From: Solirubrobacterales bacterium | GTDB taxonomy: Bacteria; Actinomycetota; Thermoleophilia; Solirubrobacterales; 70-9 | Assembly: GCA_030152805.1 (NCBI GenBank) | Contig: JASLIG010000068.1 | Location: 1 to 36,042 of the forward strand | DNA: 36,042 nt | Direction of reading: 5' to 3' | Shown here: positions 22,670 through 30,806 of the stretch, one piece after another | Layout of the letters: each line of letters opens with the position of its first letter | Numbering within the stretch: the stretch's first letter is position 1 | Position numbers and translations under genes: made by a program | Notes under the pieces: model-generated | Seen by the model: the letters and a program-made list of their open reading frames with translations, nothing else | Database searches by the model: none | Told to the model about the DNA's origin: nothing

Positions 22670-24353
22670 GCCGGCCCGCCTCGAGGCGGATGTCGCGGTG
22701 GTCGGGGCGGGGCCGGCGGGGATCGTCGTCGCGCTCGAACTTGCCCGGGCCGGGCAGCGGGTGATCCTGCTCGAGAGCGGCGGCCACCGCTTCGATCCGT
22801 CGGCGCAGCGTTTGGGCGAGACGGTCGGCGGCGACCGCCTGCACGTCGGCATGTCGCTGGCCTCCCGGCGGCAGGTCGGCGGCGCCTCGAACCTCTGGGG
22901 GGGCCGCTGCGTTCCGTTCGACCCGATCGACTTCGAGCCGCGACCGCTGGTCGGCGATGCCGCCTGGCCGCTCGACTACGCCGAGCTGGCCACCTACCTG
23001 CAGCGCGCTTGCGAGTGGTGCCGCTGCGGCAGGGCCAGCTTCGAGGTCGGCGAGCACCCCGAGCTCGCCGCTCGCGCGATCGTTCCTGGCTTCGCCGACG
23101 GCGAGGCTCGCGCCTCGGCGCTCGAGCGCTGGTCGTTGCCGACCAACTTCGGCCGCCTCTACCGCGATCGGTTGCGGCAGACGCCCGGGCTGCGCCTGGA
23201 GACCGGGCTCACCTGCACCGAGGTCGTGCCCGCGGCGGTGGACGACGGCGGCGGGCGGAGGGTCGATCACCTCCTCGCTCGCGCCGGCGACGGGCGCCGG
23301 GTCGAGATCGGCGCGCGCCGCTACGTGCTCGCCGCCGGCGGGCTCGAATCGACCCGGCTCCTGTTTGCCTCGACTCGCCGCGACCCGGCCGGGATCGGCA
23401 ACCACTCCGGCCATCTCGGCCGTTGGTACATGGCGCACACCGAGGTGCGGGTGGCGCAGGTGCGCTTCGACACCCCGCCGGGGGAGACTCTCTACTCGCA
23501 CGAGCGCGACCGCGACGGGGTCTACGTGAGGCGCCGCTTCACGGTCGATCCCAGTCTGCAGCGCGCCGAGGGCCTGCCCAACTCCGCGATCTGGCTGGTC
23601 AATCCGGAGATCGGCGATGCCTCCCACGGCAGCGGTGTCCTCTCCTTCGTCTACTTGATGCTCTCCTCGCCGCTGGGCCGCCACTTCGTCGCTGAGGGCA
23701 TCCGCCAATCCCATCTGAAGACGACGCGCCCCGCCAGCACATCCGCGCACCTACGCAACTTGGCCCGGAATCTCGGGCCCACCACTGCCTTCGCGCTGCG
23801 CTTCGGCTGCCAGCGCTACCTGCGGCGCGGCCGCAAGGTGCCGGGGTTCTTCGTCCCCAGCCCCACCAACACCTACCGCTTGCTCTACCACGGCGAGCAC
23901 CTGCCCCACTGGCAGAGCTTCGTCGCGCCGACCGGCGAGCGCGACGCCCTCGGGGTGCCGCGCCTGCGCACCCACCTGCATTTCTCCGACGAGGACGTGG
24001 CCAGCGTCAGGCGCGTGCACGAGGTCCTCGACCGCTCGCTGCGAGCGCAGCGGCTGGGCCGGGTCGAGATGCTCTACGAGGACGTCGAGGCGGCCGTGCG
24101 CGAGCAGCTCTTCGGCGGCTATCACCAGGCGGGCACCACGCGCATGTCAGCCGCGCCCGAGGGGGGCGTCGTCGACCGCGACCTCGCCGTGCACGGCTTC
24201 GAGGACCTCTTCGTCGCCAGCAGCTCGACCTTCCCCACCTCCAGCCAGGCGAACTCGACCTTCACCCTGATCGCCTTCTCGCTGCGGCTGGCCGACAAGC
24301 TCGCCGGCGAGCTCTCCGATCGCCCCCAACCCTCGCTGGCCCTCGCCTCATGA
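22662..24353 (+). CDS. GMC-family FAD-dependent oxidoreductase
   Basis: 563-aa flavoprotein that oxidises an alcohol or sugar hydroxyl. N-terminal dinucleotide fold 'VAVVGAGPAGIVVALELARA' with 'VILLESGG' (~10-40), FAD-contacting 'SLASRRQVGGASNLWGGRC', and the GMC C-terminal domain with catalytic His in 'GYHQAGTTRMS' and Asn in 'FPTSSQANSTFTLIAF'. Overall it resembles the glucose/fructose/cellobiose dehydrogenase branch rather than choline dehydrogenase. No signal peptide. ATG 22662 overlaps the aldo/keto reductase stop; its own stop overlaps the next gene by 4 bp. The substrate is probably a nucleotide-sugar or lipid-linked sugar, by context. Confidence 0.88.
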   Translation: MAEPARLEADVAVVGAGPAGIVVALELARAGQRVILLESGGHRFDPSAQRLGETVGGDRLHVGMSLASRRQVGGASNLWGGRCVPFDPIDFEPRPLVGDAAWPLDYAELATYLQRACEWCRCGRASFEVGEHPELAARAIVPGFADGEARASALERWSLPTNFGRLYRDRLRQTPGLRLETGLTCTEVVPAAVDDGGGRRVDHLLARAGDGRRVEIGARRYVLAAGGLESTRLLFASTRRDPAGIGNHSGHLGRWYMAHTEVRVAQVRFDTPPGETLYSHERDRDGVYVRRRFTVDPSLQRAEGLPNSAIWLVNPEIGDASHGSGVLSFVYLMLSSPLGRHFVAEGIRQSHLKTTRPASTSAHLRNLARNLGPTTAFALRFGCQRYLRRGRKVPGFFVPSPTNTYRLLYHGEHLPHWQSFVAPTGERDALGVPRLRTHLHFSDEDVASVRRVHEVLDRSLRAQRLGRVEMLYEDVEAAVREQLFGGYHQAGTTRMSAAPEGGVVDRDLAVHGFEDLFVASSSTFPTSSQANSTFTLIAFSLRLADKLAGELSDRPQPSLALAS

Positions 24354-25447
24354 TCAGGGTCGGGATAGTCGGCCTGGGCAAGATGGGCCTCTCCCACCAG
24401 GCGCTGCTGAACGCGCACCCGAGGGTCGACCTGGCGGCGATCTGCGACTCCTCCAGCCTCGTGCGCGGCGTGCTGACCAAGCAGAGCGGGTTGACCGCCT
24501 ACGGCGACTACGGCGAGATGCTCGAGCGGGCCGATCTCGACGCGGTCCTGATCGCGACGCCCTCGCGCTCGCACGCGGAGATGGTCGAGGCCGCCATCGC
24601 CAGGGGCCTGCACGTCTTCTGCGAGAAGCCGCTGACGCTCGATGCCGAGGCGGCGACGAGGCTGGAGCGCCTGGGGCGCGAGCGGGGAGTGGTCACCCAG
24701 GTCGGCTACCACAACCGCTACGTCGGTGCCTTTCGCGAGGTCAAGTCGCTGCTCGACGCCGGCGCGATCGGCCGGGTGACGCACGTCTTCGGCGAGGCCT
24801 ACGGGCCCGTCGTCCTCAGGGAGCAGGGAAAGACCTGGCGCAGCAGCCGCGGCGAGGGCGGTGGCTGTCTCTACGACTACGCCGCGCACGTGATCAACCT
24901 GCTCAACTGGTACGCGGGCGAGCCGACGGCCACCGCCGGCACGCTGCTGCCGCGCTTCTTCTCCAAGGAGACGGACGACGGCGCCTTCGGCACGCTGCGC
25001 TTCGGCGACGGCACGACCGGGCAGCTCTCGGTCAACTGGTCCGACGAGTCCTACCGCAAGATGACCACGCGGGTGACCGTCTGGGGCACGGGGGGGAGGA
25101 TCTTCGCCGACCGCCAGGAATGCCAGGCCTACCTGCGCGAGCCGAACGGGGCGCCCGCCGGGTACGCGGAGGGGTGGAACGTCCGGTACACGACCGAGCT
25201 GACCCCGCCGGTGTGGTTCTACCTGCGCGGCGAGGAGTACAGCGCCCAGATCGAAGCCTTCGTCGAGCGGGTGGAGTCCGGCGAGACCAGCGGGGAGAAC
25301 GACTTCGCCGCGGCGGCGGTCACCGACCGGACGATCGCGATGATGGTCGCCGACGCGGCGCGTGGCCCGGTCGTGGCGAGCGCAGGGCCCAACGGCGCCG
25401 CGCCGGCGCGGCGCCGGCGCCGCTGGTGGAGCAGGGCGGCGGCATGA
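24350..25447 (+). CDS. Gfo/Idh/MocA family NAD(P)-dependent dehydrogenase
   Basis: 365-aa oxidoreductase acting on sugars or nucleotide sugars. Rossmann motif GIVGLGKMG (5-13), 'IATPSRSHAEMVEAAIARGL' (68-87) and the family signature EKP (92-94). Its C-terminal alpha/beta domain has 'GGCLYDYAAHVINLLNWYAG' with the conserved Asp and His. It lies between the GMC enzyme and an AKR-like protein with 4-bp overlaps on both sides, so the three redox enzymes are made together. A 3- or 4-keto sugar intermediate handled in turn by them is a reasonable inference. The C-terminus ends in an Arg-rich tail. Confidence 0.93.
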   Translation: MIRVGIVGLGKMGLSHQALLNAHPRVDLAAICDSSSLVRGVLTKQSGLTAYGDYGEMLERADLDAVLIATPSRSHAEMVEAAIARGLHVFCEKPLTLDAEAATRLERLGRERGVVTQVGYHNRYVGAFREVKSLLDAGAIGRVTHVFGEAYGPVVLREQGKTWRSSRGEGGGCLYDYAAHVINLLNWYAGEPTATAGTLLPRFFSKETDDGAFGTLRFGDGTTGQLSVNWSDESYRKMTTRVTVWGTGGRIFADRQECQAYLREPNGAPAGYAEGWNVRYTTELTPPVWFYLRGEEYSAQIEAFVERVESGETSGENDFAAAAVTDRTIAMMVADAARGPVVASAGPNGAAPARRRRRWWSRAAA

Positions 25448-26361
25448 GGGCGGCCGGCGAGGGCGTCGAGCGAGCGCCCGCAACCGCGACGGAGGGGCTG
25501 GACCGCCTGCTCTTCGGCGACAACCAGTTCTTCGGCATCAACCACATGTCCGAGGAGAAGGCGAGGGCGCAGGCGATGCGCTTTCGCGACGTCGACGCGG
25601 TGATCGACGTCCTCGACGCCGCCCACGAGGAGGGCGTCTCGACCTTCATGTGCACGACCCACGATCGGATCGGCCAGGTCTGCGACCACATGCGGGCCGC
25701 GCCGGAGCGCTACCGCGACTTCGCCTTCTACCCCTGCATGCCCTACGCGCACAAGTACGCCAACGCCGTCACCGAGAACGGCATGCTCGGCGCCGTCAAA
25801 CGCTTCCTGCCCGACGAGGGGCTCCTCAACGCGGCGCTGCGGGGCGGGACCTCGCTGGCGAGGAGGGACGTCGACGGCATCACGACGCTGCTGATCGACG
25901 CCGAGATGAAGATGTTCCACGGCCTGCGCACGCCGGTGATCTTCCTCCAGAACCTCGTCGTCGACCTGCTCCTCGGCCTCGGCCTCCTGGACTCGCTGCG
26001 GGTCTTCGCCGACCACGTGCGCGAGCGCTACGGCGCCGAGCCCGGCTTCATCACGATGAACCTGCCCCCGCTGCTCGCGGCGCTCGACGAGGTCGGGGTC
26101 TCGAACCCGATCGTCTGCGCCAACATCAACAAGATCGGGTTCCGGATGTGCGGCGGCATCGCCGCCTACGAGGCGGCGCTGCGCGCCCATCCCTGCCGGG
26201 CGATCGCGATGTCGGTGTTCGCCTCCGGCGCGATCCCGGCCGAGGAGGCGATCGAGTGGGTGTGCGCGCAGCCGAACGTCGACTCGATCGTCTTCGGCGC
26301 CTCGAGCAGGGCGAACATCCGCGCCACCCGCGAGCTCGTCTCCGCCCGGTGGGGATCGTGA
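25444..26361 (+). CDS. TIM-barrel-like protein of unknown function
   Basis: 305 aa. I recall the sequence pattern 'LLFGDNQFFGINHMSEEKAR' and 'YPCMPYAHKYANAVTENG' from polysaccharide loci of other bacteria, but no function is known to me. Alternating hydrophobic strands ('STFMCTTHD', 'FAFYPCMPY', 'FITMNLPPLL', 'NPIVCANINKIGF', 'AIAMSVFASGAI') suggest a TIM barrel. The end 'SIVFGASSRANIRATRELV' resembles the last strand and helix of aldo/keto reductases. Potential active residues include His in 'CTTHDR' and Lys in 'ANINKIGF'. ATG 25444 overlaps the preceding stop by 4 bp, and the gene overlaps the next by 4 bp. A sugar-modifying enzyme is inferred from context only. Confidence 0.8.
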   Translation: MRAAGEGVERAPATATEGLDRLLFGDNQFFGINHMSEEKARAQAMRFRDVDAVIDVLDAAHEEGVSTFMCTTHDRIGQVCDHMRAAPERYRDFAFYPCMPYAHKYANAVTENGMLGAVKRFLPDEGLLNAALRGGTSLARRDVDGITTLLIDAEMKMFHGLRTPVIFLQNLVVDLLLGLGLLDSLRVFADHVRERYGAEPGFITMNLPPLLAALDEVGVSNPIVCANINKIGFRMCGGIAAYEAALRAHPCRAIAMSVFASGAIPAEEAIEWVCAQPNVDSIVFGASSRANIRATRELVSARWGS

Positions 26362-27293
26362 GGACGCTGCTCGTAGCCTCCACCGGGGGGCATCTGAAGG
26401 AGCTGCACCAGCTGCGCCCCGGCCTCGAGGAGGTCGGCGGCCCCTACCTCTGGGTCACCTTCGACACCCCGCAGAGCCGCTCGCTGCTGGACGGCGAGGA
26501 GGTCGAGTACGTCCCCTTCGTCGGCGGCCGCGACCCGGCCAACGTCGCTCGCAACCTCGCCGCGGCGCGGCGCGTCCTGCGCCGCTTCAGGCCCGACGCG
26601 GTGCTCAGCACCGGCTCCGCGGTCGCCCTTCCCTACTTCGCTTTGGGACGGGCACGCCGCCTGCCCTGCCGCTTCATCGAGAGCGCCGCGCGGATCGAGG
26701 GCCCCTCGCTGACCGGGCGGCTGATCGCCGGCATCCCGGGCGTGGAGCGCTACACCCAGTACAGCTCCTGGGCGGGCGGGAGGTGGAAGTTCGGCGGCTC
26801 GGTCTTCGACTCCTTCGTGGCGGCGCGGAAGGCGCGGCGGCCGGATGCCGGCCTCTCGCGGATCGTCGTCTCCCTCGGCACCTACCGCGGCTATGACTTC
26901 TCGCGCCTGGTCGAGAGGCTGCTGGAGGTTCTGCCAGCCGACGCCGAGGTGCTCTGGCAGACCGGCGACACCGACGTCAGTCGCTTTGGGATCGCCGGCC
27001 ACTACGCGATTCCGGAAAAGGAGCTGAGCGAAGCGATGCGCGAGGCCGACGTCGTCGTCGCGCACGCCGGGGTGGGAACCGCGCTCGCCGCTTTCGAGGT
27101 GGGCCAGTGCCCGCTGCTGGTGCCGCGCCGCTTCGCCCTGGGGGAGCACGTCGACGACCATCAGATCCAGCTCTGCGACGACCTAGTTCGGCGCGGGCTG
27201 GCGGTCTCGGTCGACGCCGGCGAGGTGAGCCTCGAGCACCTGGCCGAGGCCGCTGGCCGGAGCGTTGAGAGGGGCGTCGCAAATGGTCGCTGA
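26358..27293 (+). CDS. Alg14/Alg13-type fused glycosyltransferase (GT28-like)
   Basis: 311-aa UDP-sugar-dependent glycosyltransferase. The N-terminal half is Alg14/PssD-like with 'TLLVASTGGHLKELHQL' (Gly-Gly-His-Leu at 10-13) and 'FRPDAVLSTGSAVALPYF'. The C-terminal half is Alg13/PssE-like with 'IVVSLGTYRGYDFSRLVERL' and the nucleotide-sugar site 'VVAHAGVGTALAAFEVGQCP'. Usually these are two proteins in EPS loci; here they are fused. It likely adds the second sugar to the lipid-linked primer at the membrane face. GTG 26358 makes a 4-bp overlap with the previous stop; GTG 26349 is also in frame. Confidence 0.87.
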   Translation: MRTLLVASTGGHLKELHQLRPGLEEVGGPYLWVTFDTPQSRSLLDGEEVEYVPFVGGRDPANVARNLAAARRVLRRFRPDAVLSTGSAVALPYFALGRARRLPCRFIESAARIEGPSLTGRLIAGIPGVERYTQYSSWAGGRWKFGGSVFDSFVAARKARRPDAGLSRIVVSLGTYRGYDFSRLVERLLEVLPADAEVLWQTGDTDVSRFGIAGHYAIPEKELSEAMREADVVVAHAGVGTALAAFEVGQCPLLVPRRFALGEHVDDHQIQLCDDLVRRGLAVSVDAGEVSLEHLAEAAGRSVERGVANGR

Positions 27294-28125
27294 GCGGTCC
27301 CTGCCAGGCCGCGACGCGGCGATCCGGACCCTGCGCGGCGGGGCGACCGCCCTGCGCCGGGTCAACGCCTCGCGGCGACCGCTGCCCGACTTCCTCATCA
27401 TCGGCGCCCAGAAGGCGGGCACGACCTCGCTCCACGAGTACCTCTGCGAGCACCCCCTGGTCTCCTCCTCGACGGTGAAGGAGGTTCACTACTTCGACCT
27501 CGCCTACGCCCGCGGTTCCGGCTGGTACCGCGCCCACTTCCACCTTCCCCGACGGGCGGGCGGGATCGCAGGCGAGGCCAGTCCCTATTACCTCTTCCAC
27601 CCGCTCGTGCCGGCGCGCGTAGCCGGCGACCTGCCGCGGGCGAGGCTGATCGTGCTGCTGCGCAACCCGATCGAGCGCGCCTACTCTCAGCACAATCACG
27701 AGCGGGCGCTCGGCTTCGAGACGCTCGGCTTCGAGCAGGCGATCGGCCGCGAGCCCGAGCGGCTGCGCGGGGAGGAGGAGCGCATCGCCCGGGTTCCCGG
27801 CTACGCCTCCTTCGCCCACCAGCACCACTCCTACCTCGCGCGCGGTCGCTATGCCCACCAGCTCGAACGATGGTTCTCCCGGGTCGAGCGGGAGCGCATG
27901 CTTGTGCTCAGCGCCGAGGAGCTCTTCGAGCGGCCGGCCGAGGTCGTGCTCGAGGCGCAGCGCTTCCTCGGCCTCGAGGCGCTGCCGCCGGCCGACCTGA
28001 CGGCGCGCAACGCGCGCTCCTACGCGCCGCTCGACGACGCCGTCCGGGCGCGTCTCCGCGATGCCTTCAGGGCCGACAACGAACGGCTCTACGAGCTGCT
28101 GGGCAGGGACTTTGGATGGGACTGA
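27283..28125 (+). CDS. PAPS-dependent sulfotransferase 1
   Basis: 280-aa enzyme of the heparan-type sulfotransferase group. The 5'-phosphosulfate loop is 'FLIIGAQKAGTTSLHEYL' (~37-54), and the 3'-phosphate site is 'RLIVLLRNPIERAYSQHNHE' with Arg127 and Ser135. 'GEASPYYLFHP' and 'YASFAHQHHSYLARGRYAHQ' are typical of bacterial carbohydrate sulfotransferases. ATG 27283 overlaps the previous stop by 11 bp; an in-frame TTG at 27265 is possible. It most likely sulfates a sugar of the polysaccharide repeat, giving a charged polymer. Sulfation of the nearby lasso peptide is a remote alternative. Confidence 0.92.
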   Translation: MVAERSLPGRDAAIRTLRGGATALRRVNASRRPLPDFLIIGAQKAGTTSLHEYLCEHPLVSSSTVKEVHYFDLAYARGSGWYRAHFHLPRRAGGIAGEASPYYLFHPLVPARVAGDLPRARLIVLLRNPIERAYSQHNHERALGFETLGFEQAIGREPERLRGEEERIARVPGYASFAHQHHSYLARGRYAHQLERWFSRVERERMLVLSAEELFERPAEVVLEAQRFLGLEALPPADLTARNARSYAPLDDAVRARLRDAFRADNERLYELLGRDFGWD

Positions 28126-28174
28126 GGCGGGTGCGGAAAAAGCGTAAGAAACCGATCCTGAGGGAGTTAACCAG

Positions 28175-29785
28175 GTGAGGCGGAACGTGCAGCCGAGCTC
28201 CGGACCAATCGACCTTTCGGAGGCCCTGCGGATCATCCGCCGGCGGGCTCTGCTGATCGTGCTCTGCACCGTCGCCGTCGCCGTCGCCGCGTTCGGCTTC
28301 TCCAAGAGCCAGAGCAAGGAATACACGGCCACCGCCGCGCTTGCCTTCAGCGACAACCCGCTCAGCGAGCAGATCGTCGGCCTGCCGCCGAGCACCACCA
28401 CCAACCTGCTCGCCCAGCACGCCAGCAACGTCGCCCTGGTCAACCTTGGCGACACCGCCGCCCGCACGGCGCGCGTGCTCGGTCATGGCCTGAGCGAAGC
28501 GGAGGTACGCGAAAGCCTCAGCATCAGCGGCGAAGGCGAATCGAACATCGTCTCCGTCTCGGCAACCGCCGCCTCACCGCTGCTGGCGGCCCAGATTGCG
28601 ACCACCTACAGCCACGAGTTTGTCAAGCAGCAGCGCAAGGCCAACGATCGCTTCTTCGAGTCGGCGCTCGCCCTGGTCGAAAGCCAGATCGAGGAACTGC
28701 CCGCGGACCGGCGCTACGGCCCGGCGGCCGTCGCGCTGCAGAACCGCGCCCAGAGCCTGCACCTGCTCAAGCAGCTGCGCTACGGAAACGTCAGCCTCGT
28801 CCAGAGGGCACCGCTGCCGCTCGCGCCCTCCGCGCCGCGCACGACGAGGAACACCGTGATCGGCGCCGTGCTGGGCCTGCTGCTCGGCCTCGGCCTCGCC
28901 TTCGTCTTCGAGCGCTTCAGGCGCGAACGCCGGATCACCAGCGTCGAGGACCTCGAATCCGTCTACGGGTTGCCGCTGCTCGGCAGCGTTCCCGAGAGCG
29001 CCAGCCTTGCCCGCGCCGGACACGCGGGCGCCGCCGCAGCCATGGGCGCCACCGAGATCGACGCTTTCAACCTGGTCCGGGGCCGCATGCGGCTGGCCAA
29101 GCCGGAGCTGCGGACCGTCCTGATCACGTCCGCCGCGCGAGGCGACGGCCGCACGACCGTCGCCCGCTGCCTGGCGGAAGCCGCGGCCGGCACGAGGTCG
29201 CGCGTACTGCTGCTTGAGGCCGACCTGCGCAATCCGGCGCTGGCGGCCCGAATGGGCATCGACCCCGGCCTCGGCCTGCAGGGCACGCTGACCGGCGCCA
29301 CGACCGTCTTTGACGCGATTCGCTCGGTCCAGCTCGAAGGGCCGTTCGGGGGACGCTCGGCGGATCGCACGCTCGACGTCCTTGCCTGCGGCGGCACGCT
29401 CCCCTCGAATCCGGGGCAGCTGATCGACAGCCCGGCGATGGAGGCGATCCTCGATCACCTCAAAGCCACCTACGACCTGATCGTGATCGACGCGCCCCCC
29501 GTCACCGCGGTGTCCGACGCCCTGCCGCTGCTGCGCCGGGCCGATGGCGTGGTCGTGGTCGGCTGGATCGGGCGCAGCCCGCGCCGGCTGGGCGAGGGCC
29601 TGCGCGAGGTCCTGCAGAGCAGCGGTGCGGCCGGGCTCGGGGTAGTGGCCAACGGCATGGCGTCGAGCAGGCGGGGCGCCGCCGCTTATGCGCCCGGCAG
29701 CTTCGAGCCGCCGCCGGCCCCGCCGTCGGCTGGCAACGGCTCGGACCCGCAGGTCAGGGCGCCCGTGCCGACGCGCGAGAACTGA
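28175..29785 (+). CDS. Wzz/BY-kinase-like polysaccharide chain-length protein with altered P-loop
   Basis: 536-aa polysaccharide co-polymerase. Cytoplasmic start, TM1 (~26-42), an external coiled domain, TM2 (~227-246), then a cytoplasmic BY-kinase-like domain. In that domain the P-loop is ARGDGRTT (321-328), where Arg326 replaces the usual Lys of GEGKT/S. The second Walker motif reads LLLEADLRNP (346-355; usual Asp is Glu). Walker B LIVIDAPP (435-442) is intact. The C-terminus is Pro-rich and has no Tyr cluster. It probably regulates length and export, with weak or no kinase activity (inference). GTG 28175 has GAGGGAG just upstream, 49 bp after the sulfotransferase. Confidence 0.88.
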   Translation: MRRNVQPSSGPIDLSEALRIIRRRALLIVLCTVAVAVAAFGFSKSQSKEYTATAALAFSDNPLSEQIVGLPPSTTTNLLAQHASNVALVNLGDTAARTARVLGHGLSEAEVRESLSISGEGESNIVSVSATAASPLLAAQIATTYSHEFVKQQRKANDRFFESALALVESQIEELPADRRYGPAAVALQNRAQSLHLLKQLRYGNVSLVQRAPLPLAPSAPRTTRNTVIGAVLGLLLGLGLAFVFERFRRERRITSVEDLESVYGLPLLGSVPESASLARAGHAGAAAAMGATEIDAFNLVRGRMRLAKPELRTVLITSAARGDGRTTVARCLAEAAAGTRSRVLLLEADLRNPALAARMGIDPGLGLQGTLTGATTVFDAIRSVQLEGPFGGRSADRTLDVLACGGTLPSNPGQLIDSPAMEAILDHLKATYDLIVIDAPPVTAVSDALPLLRRADGVVVVGWIGRSPRRLGEGLREVLQSSGAAGLGVVANGMASSRRGAAAYAPGSFEPPPAPPSAGNGSDPQVRAPVPTREN

Positions 29786-29810
29786 GCGACGGGTCCCGGC
29801 GGAGGACGAG

Positions 29811-30806
29811 ATGGAGGTGATCCACGTCGGTCCCCACCCGCTCACGGTCGGCGGGACGCAGACGGTGATCCGCACGATCGACGAGTGGAAGATCGGTGCC
29901 GACCGGACCCAGGTCAGGCCGACCTGGAGCGGTCCGCGCCAGATCGGCAACGCGGCCCTGGTGCGCCGTGCGGCGGGGACGCTCCTGCGCGCCAAGCCGG
30001 AGACGATCGTGCACGTGCACATGTCCAACGGGGGCGCCTACCTGCGCGACGGGCCGCTGATCGCCCTGGCGCGGGCGCGAGGCCTGCGGGTCGTGGTGAC
30101 GATCCACGGTTACGACTTCCCCGAGTTCGCCGCCGAGCACGCCCGCCTCGCCCGCCTCGCCCTGGCGCCCGCCAGCGGCATCATCTGCCTGTCCGAGGAG
30201 GCGCTGGCGGCGGTTCGGGACCTCGGCGTGGGGGCGATGGCGAGGACGCTCCCCAACCCGGTGGCTATCGACGCCTCCTCCCCGCCCGCCCACGAAACCG
30301 AGCCGGTCGCCCTCTTCGCCGGCGCGATCGGCAGGCGCAAGGGGGCAGACGTCCTGCGGGAGGCGTGGCGGATCCTGCTCGACCGCGGCGTCCCCGGACG
30401 CTGCCGCCTGGTCGGGCCGATCGAGGACTACCGGCCGGAGCCGCTGGAGCGGATGTCGGTCGAGGAAGCGGTCGATCCGAGGCGGGTGCGCCCGCTGATC
30501 CGCGACGCTCGCGTCGTCATCCTTCCCTCACGGGCGGAGGGGATGCCAATGATTCTCACCGAGGCGCTCGCCGCGGGGCGGCCCTTCGTCTCGACCCCGG
30601 TCGGCGGCACCGAGCAGCTCGCCCCCTGCGAGGGGATGATCGTCCCAGTCGGGGACCCGCCGGCGCTCGCCGACGCGATCGAGCGCTTCCTCAGCGACCC
30701 CGGCGCCGCCCAACGGGTCGGCGCCCGCTGCCGCGAGTTCTGCGAGGAAACCCGCGGCCCCGCGGTGATCGGCAGCGAGCTGCGCGAGTTCTACGGCGCG
30801 CTCTGA
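29811..30806 (+). CDS. GT4-family glycosyltransferase
   Basis: 332-aa GT-B fold enzyme. N-terminal Gly-rich acceptor part 'IHVGPHPLTVGGTQTVIRTI', then 'VVTIHGYDFPEF' and 'GIICLSEEALAAV'. The C-terminal donor domain has 'ALFAGAIGRRKGADVLREAW' and the E-x7-E region 'LPSRAEGMPMILTEALAAGR' followed by 'PFVSTPVGGTEQL'. This is the retaining GT4 (WcaL/PimA-like) pattern. ATG 29811 follows GGAGGACGAG and lies 25 bp after the chain-length gene. It adds one sugar of the repeat unit, donor unknown. It converges with the flippase gene, sharing 16 bp at their 3' ends. Confidence 0.92.
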   Translation: MEVIHVGPHPLTVGGTQTVIRTIDEWKIGADRTQVRPTWSGPRQIGNAALVRRAAGTLLRAKPETIVHVHMSNGGAYLRDGPLIALARARGLRVVVTIHGYDFPEFAAEHARLARLALAPASGIICLSEEALAAVRDLGVGAMARTLPNPVAIDASSPPAHETEPVALFAGAIGRRKGADVLREAWRILLDRGVPGRCRLVGPIEDYRPEPLERMSVEEAVDPRRVRPLIRDARVVILPSRAEGMPMILTEALAAGRPFVSTPVGGTEQLAPCEGMIVPVGDPPALADAIERFLSDPGAAQRVGARCREFCEETRGPAVIGSELREFYGAL

